Part shown: piece after piece, positions 1-8,721 of the stretch | Numbering within the stretch: the stretch's first letter is position 1 | How the letters are laid out: every line of letters starts with the position of its first letter | Source of the DNA: Yersinia frederiksenii ATCC 33641 | Lineage (GTDB): Bacteria; Pseudomonadota; Gammaproteobacteria; Enterobacterales; Enterobacteriaceae | Direction: 5' to 3' | NCBI RefSeq assembly: GCF_000754805.1 | Contig: NZ_KN150731.1 | Span: 2,023,559 to 2,087,558 of the forward strand | Length of the DNA stretch: 64,000 nucleotides | The notes under the pieces: model-generated | What the model was told of the DNA's origin: nothing | What the model saw: the letters and a program-made list of their open reading frames with translations, nothing else | The model's database searches: none | Position numbers and translations under genes: made by a program

Positions 1-620
1 TCTCTTTTTTATTGACATCTCTCTCTTGGTCGCAATTAAATTTTATGGTTATATGATTAAAGCAAAGCTTATGCAACAAGATAGTCATGTATATATAGTT
101 ATTAAAATGTACTCTATCACTAATGCAAGTTATATAATTAAAGAAACCAGAATTACGTGTTTAGATAAATGGGGAGTGTAAATGTTATTATTCTGTGTAA
201 TTGGTAAATATCTTGATTAGTTATTATTAAATAATATTTATTCCTTGAATTTTTCAATTATTATTGTATGTTGAACCTGTGACTACTCATAGTTTATGAG
301 ATGAATTAACTAATTAATAAATATTCTAAATAGAACTGTTGTTTTCATTGGTTTGACTTATTAATTCATGATGAATAGTATATTTAAATAACGTATTACT
401 TCACTTTGTTATTATGCAGCATGGCTGTTTGATTTATGTGGGATTTTGAGTGTGTTTTTATAGATCAAAAATATTTTTTAAACATGAAATATTATTAAAA
501 AATATAATTTGATTGGTTTTATTCATTAAGTAAACGCGATAATAGTCACTTGTTCTCTTATCACATCTGCTATGTGATTTGTTTTTATTAACTGAGTGAA
601 TATATTTGTAGGGGTTATCT
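1..620. other. AT-rich non-coding region before the T2SS cluster
   Basis: No convincing gene is visible in these 620 bases. The stretch is very AT-rich with stop codons in every frame, like the T2SS island that follows. Near the right end there is a 6-bp inverted repeat (ATCACA at 560-565 and TGTGAT at 573-578) and a possible -10 hexamer GATAAT at 538-543, but no good -35 at standard spacing. It probably carries the promoter and silencer-binding region (H-NS-like, inferred from composition only) for the regulator and gsp operon. Confidence 0.5.
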
Positions 621-1037
621 ATGTATGTCGATACAGTCTCTGTTGTTTCTGGTAGTAAATTTATTGATATTAATGGAAAAGGAGTGATTGATTATGAAAA
701 AGAGATATCACTGGATTGTTGTATGAATAAAATACATTTCCATTCTAAAAAATTAACTATTGATATTAATGAAAAGCAAAAGAGATTGGTTATGTGTTTG
801 TTTAATTATGTAAATAGAAAACAAGACATTATCAAGGTTGTATGGTATGAAAATCATAAAAGTATTTCTGATAATAACTATCATCAGTTAATACACAAGT
901 TTAGAGTGCATTTAAAAAATGCGGGTATACCTGATGGTATAGTGAAAACAATAAATAGATATGGGCTCAGACTGGATTCGGGAATATTAAATACAATGGT
1001 TTCAAATAAGATGAGCGATAGGTTTATTGGTTACTAG
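621..1037 (+). CDS. Small winged-helix (OmpR/ToxR-type) regulator, no membrane anchor
   Basis: A 138-residue protein whose residues about 45-120 look like the C-terminal winged-helix DNA-binding fold of OmpR/ToxR/CadC regulators: a helix rich in K and R, a recognition-helix segment (HQLIHKFRVHL) and a terminal beta-hairpin (VKTINRYGLRL). There is no receiver domain and no hydrophobic segment, so it should be a cytoplasmic DNA-binding protein. The start has GTAGGGG just upstream. It ends 59 bases before gspC, on the same strand and in the same very AT-rich composition, which suggests that it regulates or is co-transcribed with the secretion operon. Family assignment rests on pattern recognition; a role in gsp control is inference. 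Confidence 0.6.
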   Translation: MYVDTVSVVSGSKFIDINGKGVIDYEKEISLDCCMNKIHFHSKKLTIDINEKQKRLVMCLFNYVNRKQDIIKVVWYENHKSISDNNYHQLIHKFRVHLKNAGIPDGIVKTINRYGLRLDSGILNTMVSNKMSDRFIGY

Positions 1038-1096
1038 AAATAGGTGGCTGTCCACTCTATTATTCATATCAAAATTTCTCTACATGAGAGGTAAGG

Positions 1097-1615
1097 GTGT
1101 TATCATTTTTCACCAGGATAGTAATAACACCCTATGAGATGTTAGTTAAAAATAAAATATATATACTAGATATAGTCATAATAACATGTGTTATATATCA
1201 GTTTTATATAGGGCTTATAGCAATAATATATGAAGAAGAGAGGCCAATTCCGCTACTATATGAGTCTGAATATACTGAAGATGATAACTTAACGCAGAGA
1301 GTAAAATGGCTGGAGGAAATTAAGCAGATTGATTTTTTTAGAGCAAGTGTCAGTGATGCAACAATAGATGAAGATAACAAAGTAATTACTGATATGGCTA
1401 GTGCACCTAGCTATACTGGCAACTTAAAGCTAGCGGGTATTCTGAAACATACGGATGAATCAAAGTCTATTGCAATCCTGAGTATTAATGGAGAGCAAAA
1501 TATCTACTTTACCCATGATATAATAGAAGATATTAATATAGTAATAGTCATGATTTTAGTGGACAGAATTATAATTAGTGAAAAAAACTTGTATTACACA
1601 TTAGTTATCCAATAA
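1097..1615 (+). CDS. gspC: GspC, T2SS inner-membrane clamp protein (short form)
   Basis: Inner-membrane T2SS component linking the inner-membrane platform to the secretin GspD. A GTG start at 1097 is supported by GAGAGG at 1086-1091. The 172-residue protein has one transmembrane helix (about residues 21-44) and a periplasmic homology-region-like domain (about 103-145, with LKLAGIL and SIAILSINGEQ), which in the family binds GspD N0. It ends soon after this domain, so the PDZ or coiled-coil C-terminal region typical of PulC, OutC or EpsC (about 270-300 residues) is absent. The position directly before gspD is the usual one. Assignment rests on order plus the HR pattern. Confidence 0.75.
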   Translation: MLSFFTRIVITPYEMLVKNKIYILDIVIITCVIYQFYIGLIAIIYEEERPIPLLYESEYTEDDNLTQRVKWLEEIKQIDFFRASVSDATIDEDNKVITDMASAPSYTGNLKLAGILKHTDESKSIAILSINGEQNIYFTHDIIEDINIVIVMILVDRIIISEKNLYYTLVIQ

Positions 1616-1651
1616 TTAATTCACCCTGATTGATACAGCAAGGGGAGATTT

Positions 1652-3625
1652 ATGAACGGTAATAAAATTTTATATTTAATCTTTTTTATGAAGGGTGAAT
1701 ATTTTTTTAGAGTTAACATAATTAATGCAAAATTATTAATGATGTTGTTAGTGGTTATATTGTCAGCAGAAGTGAATGGAGCTGGGTTTTCTGTTTCGTT
1801 CAGAGATGCTGATATAAAAGAGTTTATTAATACAGTAAGTAAAAATATTAATAAAACTATAATTATAGACCCCAAGGTTCAAGGCTTAGTAAGTATTCGT
1901 AGTTACGAGTTATTAGATGAAGATAAGTATTATCAATTTTTTTTGAATGTACTTGATGTTTATGGCTATACAGTCGTTGAAATGCCTAACAATATTTTAA
2001 AGGTAATCCCCTCAAAGCGTGCAAAAAGTTCAGTTGCTCCGATGCTAAAGGATTTAAATGAAGCTCAGGGTGATGAGCTCGTCAATAGATTTTTTAAACT
2101 TAAACATATATCAGCTAAGAATTTGGCCCCATTATTACGACAATTAAATGATAATTCTGAGTCAGGGAATATTATCCATTATGATCCTTCAAACACAATA
2201 TTAATCACAGGGCGTGCGGCAGTGGTTAATCGCTTGCATTCCATTATTAGTGCATTTGATCTACCAGGAGAGTCAGATATTGAACTCTACAAATTAAGTT
2301 ATGCAACAGCATCGGATGTTGTTAAATTAATCAATCAGATAATCAATCCAGCCACTGCAAATAGACAGGAAATATTCAATTCAGGAAAAATAATTGCTGA
2401 TGATAGAACCAACTCAGTATTAGTGAGTGGTGATAATCATACAAGAAAAAAATCCATTCAAATGATTAAGGAACTTGATCAGCAACGAGATAGCTATGGT
2501 AATACTAAAGTAATCTACATGAAGTATGCACAAGCATCAAAATTGTTGGATGTCTTAAATGGTGTAAGTCACGGATTTCATAATGATAAAAAATCCATGG
2601 GGAGAAGTAGTAACGATAACGTTTCTATCAAGGCGCATGATCAGACAAATTCTTTAGTTATTACTGCTGCGCCTAAAATAATGAAAGAATTAGATCAGGT
2701 TATCGAAAAGTTAGATATCAGGCGTGCTCAGGTGTTAGTGGAAGCGATTATAGTTGAGACTCAGAATGGTGAAGGACTCAATCTGGGGGTTCAGTGGGCT
2801 AATAAATTTCATGGTGGAGTGAATTTCCTCCAAAATCCTGAAAGTGTAAAAAATAAGAATGGTAGTGAAAATATAGTACCAAAACTAATTACTGGATTAA
2901 CCGCAGGTTTTTACAAAGGAAATTGGGATGGCCTATTTACTGCGTTAGCAACTAATTTAAATAATAATATTCTTGCGACACCCAGTATCGTTACACTGGA
3001 TAACATGGAGGCTGAGTTCAATGTAGGCCAAGAGGTTCCTATATTAACATCAACACAAACAACAACAACAGATAAAGTATATAACTCCATTTCAAGACAA
3101 TCCGTTGGTGTTATGTTAAAAGTCAAACCGCAGATAAATAAAGGAGACTCAGTATTACTGGAGATCAGGCAAGAGGTCTCAAGTGTTGCTGACAGTTCTG
3201 ATATTAATACGCATAATTTAGGGTCGGTCTTTAATAAAAGGATTGTTAATAATGCCGTTCTGGTTAAAAGTGGTGAAACAGTTGTTGTTGGAGGGCTTTT
3301 AGATAAAAAAGTCAATAAAACCATCAATAAAGTACCTCTCCTCGGAGATATCCCTTTCATAGGTGCTTTGTTTAGACAGAGTAAAGAAAAGGTAGAGAAA
3401 AGTAATCTTATATTATTTATTAAGCCAACAATACTCAGAGAGACAAGTGACTATACGCAGGTCACAACAGATAAATATACTGCATACAATAACATGTACT
3501 CTACTGATGATCTTGAGATGCCACCTATTGATGCCCTAAACGATAGATTAAATAATAATGAATTTGATTTTATCAAAAAAGACATAATTGATTTTTATGA
3601 AGCAGTAGGAATAACATATGATTGA
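1652..3625 (+). CDS. gspD: GspD, T2SS outer-membrane secretin
   Basis: Forms the outer-membrane channel of the T2SS. The 657-residue protein starts at an ATG preceded by AAGGGGAG and has a long n-region then a hydrophobic signal segment ending near residue 43 (NGAGFSVSF). Periplasmic domains follow in order: N0 (about 45-115), N1 (RFFKLKHISAKNLAPLL), N2 (ELYKLSYATASDVVKLI) and N3 (VIYMKYAQASKLLDVL). The secretin domain carries NILATPSIVTLDN, NVGQEVPILT and the conserved VPLLGDIPFIGALFR. A C-terminal tail of about 50 residues could be the S-domain that binds the pilotin; a gspS-like gene lies in the cluster. The last 8 bases overlap gspE. Length is normal and the gene looks intact. Confidence 0.96.
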   Translation: MNGNKILYLIFFMKGEYFFRVNIINAKLLMMLLVVILSAEVNGAGFSVSFRDADIKEFINTVSKNINKTIIIDPKVQGLVSIRSYELLDEDKYYQFFLNVLDVYGYTVVEMPNNILKVIPSKRAKSSVAPMLKDLNEAQGDELVNRFFKLKHISAKNLAPLLRQLNDNSESGNIIHYDPSNTILITGRAAVVNRLHSIISAFDLPGESDIELYKLSYATASDVVKLINQIINPATANRQEIFNSGKIIADDRTNSVLVSGDNHTRKKSIQMIKELDQQRDSYGNTKVIYMKYAQASKLLDVLNGVSHGFHNDKKSMGRSSNDNVSIKAHDQTNSLVITAAPKIMKELDQVIEKLDIRRAQVLVEAIIVETQNGEGLNLGVQWANKFHGGVNFLQNPESVKNKNGSENIVPKLITGLTAGFYKGNWDGLFTALATNLNNNILATPSIVTLDNMEAEFNVGQEVPILTSTQTTTTDKVYNSISRQSVGVMLKVKPQINKGDSVLLEIRQEVSSVADSSDINTHNLGSVFNKRIVNNAVLVKSGETVVVGGLLDKKVNKTINKVPLLGDIPFIGALFRQSKEKVEKSNLILFIKPTILRETSDYTQVTTDKYTAYNNMYSTDDLEMPPIDALNDRLNNNEFDFIKKDIIDFYEAVGITYD

Positions 3626-5123
3626 AAATAAAACTCAGCCTCTGCCACTAACATTTAGTTGGTCAAGAGATAATGGTGTTATTTTATTCCCTATTGAACA
3701 TGGTTACCAGCTTATCTGCCGGAACTCTGCTTCTCTTGAGGCAATACTTGAAGCTAATCGAGTCGGAAATCAACCGGATGATCTCAATTTTGTCACTGAT
3801 GATGAATTTGAGAGTAACCTGGCATTTGTTTATCAAAAAAGCTCGACGCAGTCACATAAAATAATGAGTACTATCAGTGACGAAATAGCGATCTATTCAT
3901 TTAGCGGTGAAATTCCCGTCAGTGAAGATTTACTGGATACTGACAATGAAGCACCTGTAATAAAATTAATCAATACAATTTTAGCTGAAGCAGTTAAAGA
4001 ATTAGCTTCAGATATACATATAGACTCTTTTGATAAAAAAATGATTATAAGATTTCGTATTGATGGTGTGTTAAAAAACATCCTGGAGATACATCGAAAA
4101 GTCGCGCTATTATTAGTTTCTAGAATTAAAATTATGGCTAAATTAGATATTGCAGAAAAAAGAATTCCACAGGATGGTCGTATCACTCTTAATTTAGCCG
4201 GAAGAGCTTTAGATGTCCGTGTTTCAGTATTACCGGTTAATCATGGCGAGCGTGTAGTGATGCGGTTGTTAGATAAAAACAGTTTAAAACTTGACCTAAG
4301 GTATCTGGGGATGTCACACAAAAATTGCGACTCTATGAATGCATTAATGCATAAACCACATGGTATCGTTTTAGTTGTTGGCCCTACTGGTGCAGGGAAA
4401 AGCACCACGCTCTACGCAGCTTTGATGGCAATAGACGCACAAGAAAAAAATATTATGACGGTTGAGGATCCGATTGAGTTCGATATAGATGGAATATCTC
4501 AGACACAGGTAAATTCAAAGATAGATATGACTTTTGCACGTAGTTTGAGAGCAATACTACGACAAGATCCTGATGTTATTCTTATTGGTGAAATCCGAGA
4601 TACAGAGACGGCCCAGATAGCAGTTCAAGCATCATTGACAGGGCACTTGGTATTATCAACCTTACATGCAAATAGTGCTGTTGGTGCGGTAACAAGACTT
4701 AAAGATATGGGTATTGAACCTTTCATGCTCTCAAGCTCATTGCTGGCCGTTTTATCTCAACGATTAGTGCGTCGATTATGTACTGAGTGCCGATTGGAAT
4801 ATTCATGTGTACAAGATGTATTACAAGAAATGAGCACAAACTATCGAGTGCCTTTGCATGGTAACGGATACAGTGCTGTAGGTTGTGGCAAATGTAATGT
4901 AACTGGATATCGAGGGCGAGTCGCATTACATGAACTGATGATTATTAATAACAAGGTGCGAGAAGGCATTTATAAAGGGAAAAGTGAAATAGATTTGATC
5001 AAACATGCAGAAGGGTATATACGCAGTATTGAACATGATGGTATTGATAAGGTTATTGCCGGGTTAACAACAATAGAGGAAGTAAAACGAATACATCTAG
5101 AGGATAAGTATGCCTGTATTTAA
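3618..5123 (+). CDS. gspE: GspE, T2SS assembly ATPase
   Basis: Cytoplasmic hexameric ATPase that powers pseudopilus assembly. The 501-residue protein has Walker A GPTGAGKST (about residues 255-263), an Asp box (TVEDPIEFDIDGISQTQVN), Walker B (DPDVILIGEIRD) and a His box (TGHLVLSTLHAN). A zinc-binding tetracysteine element is present (CTEC about residue 392, then CGKC), as in GspE/PulE. The start overlaps gspD by 8 bases, indicating translational coupling; the end overlaps gspF by 14 bases. Length is close to the family norm and every catalytic motif is present. Confidence 0.97.
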   Translation: MIENKTQPLPLTFSWSRDNGVILFPIEHGYQLICRNSASLEAILEANRVGNQPDDLNFVTDDEFESNLAFVYQKSSTQSHKIMSTISDEIAIYSFSGEIPVSEDLLDTDNEAPVIKLINTILAEAVKELASDIHIDSFDKKMIIRFRIDGVLKNILEIHRKVALLLVSRIKIMAKLDIAEKRIPQDGRITLNLAGRALDVRVSVLPVNHGERVVMRLLDKNSLKLDLRYLGMSHKNCDSMNALMHKPHGIVLVVGPTGAGKSTTLYAALMAIDAQEKNIMTVEDPIEFDIDGISQTQVNSKIDMTFARSLRAILRQDPDVILIGEIRDTETAQIAVQASLTGHLVLSTLHANSAVGAVTRLKDMGIEPFMLSSSLLAVLSQRLVRRLCTECRLEYSCVQDVLQEMSTNYRVPLHGNGYSAVGCGKCNVTGYRGRVALHELMIINNKVREGIYKGKSEIDLIKHAEGYIRSIEHDGIDKVIAGLTTIEEVKRIHLEDKYACI

Positions 5124-6318
5124 CTATGCAGCTATAAATAATCAAGGGGTGAAAATAAAAGGCAGTGTCGATGCGGAAAATATGTTAGCAGCCAGACATA
5201 CTCTTTATCAACAGAATCTCTGTATACTAAATGTAAGAGTCAAACGAGTAAGCCTAACGACTCGAGTAACTAAATATTTTAACAGAGTTAGTAGGGTAGA
5301 TCTTGTTTTAATGACTCGGCAAATGTCTATTTTAGTTAATGCAGCAATACCATTAGTAGAGGTTCTGGAAATAGTTGAAAAGCAAAGTGTGAAGGGTAAT
5401 GTTAAGAATATGATTCATGAGATAAGAAATAAAGTAATTGAGGGGCATTCATTTTCAGATTCACTCTTGTTATATTCAAATGTATTTAATACGCTATATC
5501 GAGCTATGATTACAGCTGGAGAGGTATCTGGTCATTTAGATATAGTATTGTCAAAATTAGCAGAGCATATTGAACAAACATACAGGGTACAAAAGAAAAT
5601 AATACAATCATTAATTTATCCGGGCTTTTTAATTTTAATATCTATAGGTGTAATAGTTGTACTTTTATCTGTTGTAATACCTAGCCTCATTGAGCAATTT
5701 TCTTTTTATGAACAAGCATTACCATTATCAACCCGAGTTCTTATGGTATCTAGTTACTGGGTTAAGGATAATGCCTTATTTTATATTTTCATTTCCTTTC
5801 TATTTTTTGTTTTATTTAATTTATCATTAAGGATAAATAAAGTTAATTTTTTTATTGATGGGTGTTGCTTAAAAATACCTGTTATAGGTAAAGTGATTTC
5901 CCAGTTAAACATATCTCGTTATCTAAGAATGATGGCAATTCTAAGCTCTAATGGCATCAGCTTAATTAAAGCAATGAAAATTAGCAATACGGCTTTAACT
6001 AACCAATATATTAAAAAGCAACTATTAAATTCGATAAAATTAGTTAGTGAGGGTGACAGTCTTTCATCATCTTTAGCTAGCTGTCGGGGGTTCTCTCCAA
6101 TGATTTTGCATCTAATCTCATCAGGTGAGCGCAGTGGAAAATTGGATACTATATTAGAAAGAATAACTTTTATTCAAGAACAAGATTTAATTGGTCAGAT
6201 AGATATATTTATAACATTACTAGAGCCAATAATAATGATTCTCATGGCCGGGTTTATTTTTTTTATTGTTTTGGCAATATTCCAACCAATATTGGAAATG
6301 AATAATTTAATTTTGTGA
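5110..6318 (+). CDS. gspF: GspF, T2SS inner-membrane platform protein
   Basis: Polytopic inner-membrane protein at the core of the T2SS platform, contacting GspE and GspL. The 402-residue protein shows the duplicated T2SSF cytoplasmic domain: first copy about residues 65-185 (LVLMTRQMSILVNAAIPLVE and an AGEVSGHLD motif), second copy about 265-385 (SRYLRMMAILSSNGISL, SGERSGKLD). Three hydrophobic segments are visible (about 170-192, 220-240 and 370-395). It starts inside gspE with a 14-base overlap and is followed by gspG after 19 bases. Length matches PulF/OutF. Confidence 0.96.
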   Translation: MPVFNYAAINNQGVKIKGSVDAENMLAARHTLYQQNLCILNVRVKRVSLTTRVTKYFNRVSRVDLVLMTRQMSILVNAAIPLVEVLEIVEKQSVKGNVKNMIHEIRNKVIEGHSFSDSLLLYSNVFNTLYRAMITAGEVSGHLDIVLSKLAEHIEQTYRVQKKIIQSLIYPGFLILISIGVIVVLLSVVIPSLIEQFSFYEQALPLSTRVLMVSSYWVKDNALFYIFISFLFFVLFNLSLRINKVNFFIDGCCLKIPVIGKVISQLNISRYLRMMAILSSNGISLIKAMKISNTALTNQYIKKQLLNSIKLVSEGDSLSSSLASCRGFSPMILHLISSGERSGKLDTILERITFIQEQDLIGQIDIFITLLEPIIMILMAGFIFFIVLAIFQPILEMNNLIL

Positions 6319-6337
6319 TTATTATTTAAGAGGCTGT

Positions 6338-6790
6338 ATGTTAAATCTTAAAAAAGGCGGTTTTACATTATTAGAAGTCATGGTTATTGTTATCATTTTA
6401 GGTCTCCTTGCTAGTTTGACAATACCTAGCCTGATGTCTAATAAAAATAGGGCTGATCGACAGAAAGTACTAAGTGATATTGCGGCTATAGAAAATGCAT
6501 TGGATATGTATAAGTTAGACAATGGTTATTATCCTACAGAGGAACAAGGCATTAAAGCTCTTGTCATTAAACCAATGGAACATCCTACTCCCCAAATTTA
6601 TCCTTATAATGGCTATATTCGTAGATTACCGAAAGATCCATGGAACAACTCTTATCAGATGAATAATCCCGGACAACATGAAGAGCTTGATATATTTTCT
6701 GCAGGACCCGATAGAGTGATAGATACTGACGATGATATAGGCAATTGGTCGGCATCATTAATAGAAAATGAAATAGACAATTCTTTGTGA
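6338..6790 (+). CDS. gspG: GspG, major pseudopilin
   Basis: Main subunit of the T2SS pseudopilus. The 150-residue precursor has a type III prepilin leader MLNLKKGG cut before FTLLEVMV, with Glu at mature position 5 and a long hydrophobic helix. The mature domain has the GspG hallmarks NGYYPTEEQG and the C-terminal calcium-binding region (DIFSAGPDR then DTDDDIGNW). It should be processed by the GspO peptidase encoded downstream. The stop codon overlaps the GTG proposed for gspI, so no gspH gene lies between them, unlike most gsp operons. Confidence 0.96.
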   Translation: MLNLKKGGFTLLEVMVIVIILGLLASLTIPSLMSNKNRADRQKVLSDIAAIENALDMYKLDNGYYPTEEQGIKALVIKPMEHPTPQIYPYNGYIRRLPKDPWNNSYQMNNPGQHEELDIFSAGPDRVIDTDDDIGNWSASLIENEIDNSL

Positions 6791-7188
6791 CAGCTAGAGC
6801 TATCAATCTAATGAAGAGAGATAACTCATCAAGCTTTGCGGGTTTCACATTATTGGAAGTAATGTTGTCAATGGCTATTTTTGCTATCGCCGGTATCAGT
6901 ATGGTAAAAATCATTGGTGAACAATTAATACGAAGCAAAGTTTTAGAAGATAAGATTATAGCCTCTTGGGTAGCAGATAATATTTTGACGGAAATTAATA
7001 TTAAAAGAATAGAACAAGCAGAACAATGGGTAAAAGGAAGTGAGTTGATGATGAATAAACTATGGTATTGGCAATCAAAAGAAACAAAGATTGGGGAAGT
7101 TAGCATTGTTACAGTGGAAGTTCGTGGTCAGGTATATAGTAAAAATCCTGATATTATCCTAGAAGGATATCGATATATTAATGAATAA
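6787..7188 (+). CDS. gspI: GspI, minor pseudopilin
   Basis: Minor pseudopilin of the tip complex (GspH-I-J-K in other systems). The prepilin motif is SFAG cut before FTLLEVMLSMAIFAIAG. The mature part carries the GspI signature ASWVADNILTE, a Trp-Gly region and the GQVYS-type end. I list the GTG at 6787, which overlaps the gspG stop; an ATG at 6811 would give a more typical 11-residue leader (MKRDNSSSFAG) and may be the real start. No strong ribosome site decides between them. The gene overlaps gspJ by 8 bases. It is assigned as GspI rather than GspH because of the ASWVADN motif and short length. Confidence 0.88.
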   Translation: MTARAINLMKRDNSSSFAGFTLLEVMLSMAIFAIAGISMVKIIGEQLIRSKVLEDKIIASWVADNILTEINIKRIEQAEQWVKGSELMMNKLWYWQSKETKIGEVSIVTVEVRGQVYSKNPDIILEGYRYINE

Positions 7189-7768
7189 ATGTTCATGCTC
7201 TGGTTTTACTTTATTAGAGACATTACTTGCAATCACTATTTTCACGTTGATGAGTTTAGCTATATATCAATCTCTAATAATCGTTGTCAAAGGAAGTGAT
7301 GCAGTTAAAAAGAAAGCAAAACAAATTAATGAGCTAAACGCAGTTATTAATATATTAGAGAGTAATATTTCGCATGCAATAGTATCTTCTCATTTGATAG
7401 ATGAGAAAGTATCAGGTCGTAACTTTAGATTCGGTAAGTCATTACTGGAAAGTGACGATTTTGGGATCTGCTTTTTTTTAAACACTCACACAGATCCTTA
7501 TGATTATATCAAATCAGAAATGGTCGGCTTCAGGCTAAGAAATAGATACATAGAAAAACTGAATTATGACCTAGATGAAAATAGCCCAAGAGTATCAAAA
7601 ATTATCGGAGATGTTACTGGGTTCCGAATCCGAATATATCAAGAACCAGCAGGGTTAAACGAATGGAATGAAAAAAAATCCTTGCCTAAAGCGGTAGAGG
7701 TTATTATTGAGTTAGGCAATCAGGGACGCGTTAGGCGAGTCATTACGTTGCTAAACAATACTTCTTAA
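7181..7768 (+). CDS. gspJ: GspJ, minor pseudopilin
   Basis: Minor pseudopilin that, with GspI and GspK, caps the pseudopilus. The 195-residue precursor has leader MNKCSCSG cut before FTLLETLLAITIFTLMSLA, Glu at mature position 5, then a variable beta-rich domain with a typical GspJ ending (KAVEVIIELG...RRVITL). The start lies inside the last codons of gspI, so translation is probably coupled. Length is normal for the family. Confidence 0.93.
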   Translation: MNKCSCSGFTLLETLLAITIFTLMSLAIYQSLIIVVKGSDAVKKKAKQINELNAVINILESNISHAIVSSHLIDEKVSGRNFRFGKSLLESDDFGICFFLNTHTDPYDYIKSEMVGFRLRNRYIEKLNYDLDENSPRVSKIIGDVTGFRIRIYQEPAGLNEWNEKKSLPKAVEVIIELGNQGRVRRVITLLNNTS

Positions 7769-7779
7769 GCAGGATAGGG

Positions 7780-8721
7780 ATGGTGGAACAGCGTGGCATA
7801 GCTCTATTGTTAGTATTATGTATTCTGTTACTTATGAGTGGCATAGTAACAATGTCATCTTACTATTGGTCAGATATTTATTATATAGCTGGAGAAATAA
7901 AAAAGAGTAATTCTAAACGATGGCTGTTATTAGGTGTAGAGGATATTTTTTTAAAGAGGATGACTAAAGTAATATCAAATAATAAATTAACAAATGATAT
8001 TTTACCTTTCATTATCTCTTCATCTGACTTTATGGAAATTAATGATAATTATATTAACTTTAGCTTCATAGAACAAATTAACTGTTTTAATATTAATGCT
8101 CTTCAATATTCAACTGTCAATGACAGACCATTAAATATAATTTACCCTTGGTTGGTTTTTAAAAATATCTTGCAGCTAAAAAATACAACAGAGATATCAA
8201 TAAATAATATGGATTTAAATGACAACTATTATTTTTATGAAAATAATAAAATTAATGAGTCACATATGATATCTGTATTCCCTGACTTATTGGCAAATGA
8301 GTTACTCAAAAGTGATAAGTTTTATTTCGATATGTCATCTATTTTTTGTTCTAGAAACGACGATAAGTTATTAATTAACATAAATATGCTAGAGGTTAAG
8401 CATAGTAGACTAATACAGGCCATTTTGTTGAATGTGATTAATGATTCTGTTATTAGTGCTGCTATATTATCCAAACCAGTTAATGGTTGGAGTAGTGTTA
8501 AAGAATTCTTTGATTTTATTATAAGTAACTCAGATGTCGTAACTGAAGATGTACATAAGCTAAGAGATATTATAGCGTATAATTTTACACATGATGAATA
8601 CTATTTCTCATCAATATTTAGAACTAATGCTAATGCTGGATATTATCAACTGATAAGTCTATTTAGAATAAAAAATAGCGAGGTGGTTATTTTAGAACGG
8701 AGGTTTTCTATCGGTGAATGA
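7780..8721 (+). CDS. gspK: GspK, minor pseudopilin
   Basis: Largest minor pseudopilin, thought to sit at the tip. The 313-residue precursor starts at an ATG preceded by AGGATAGGG; the leader MVEQRG is cut before IALLLVLCILLLMSG. As is usual for GspK, the conserved Glu at mature position 5 is missing (IALLL). The alpha-domain region contains a helix-hairpin-helix-like stretch (KPVNGWSSVKEFFDFI). The mature domain is enriched in Asn and Ile, reflecting the AT-rich DNA. It overlaps gspL by 8 bases. Confidence 0.93.
   Translation: MVEQRGIALLLVLCILLLMSGIVTMSSYYWSDIYYIAGEIKKSNSKRWLLLGVEDIFLKRMTKVISNNKLTNDILPFIISSSDFMEINDNYINFSFIEQINCFNINALQYSTVNDRPLNIIYPWLVFKNILQLKNTTEISINNMDLNDNYYFYENNKINESHMISVFPDLLANELLKSDKFYFDMSSIFCSRNDDKLLININMLEVKHSRLIQAILLNVINDSVISAAILSKPVNGWSSVKEFFDFIISNSDVVTEDVHKLRDIIAYNFTHDEYYFSSIFRTNANAGYYQLISLFRIKNSEVVILERRFSIGE

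Noticed and set aside
560-578. Possible CRP site (ATCACA...TGTGAT)
   Set aside because: The half-sites are in the opposite order to the CRP consensus TGTGA-N6-TCACA, so it is only noted as an inverted repeat.
2911-3360. 149-codon open frame on the minus strand inside gspD
   Set aside because: It mirrors the secretin coding frame, has no ribosome site and low-complexity composition; gspD is clearly the real gene.
6585-7106. 173-codon minus-strand frame across gspG/gspI
   Set aside because: Antisense to two well-supported pseudopilin genes and without recognisable domains.
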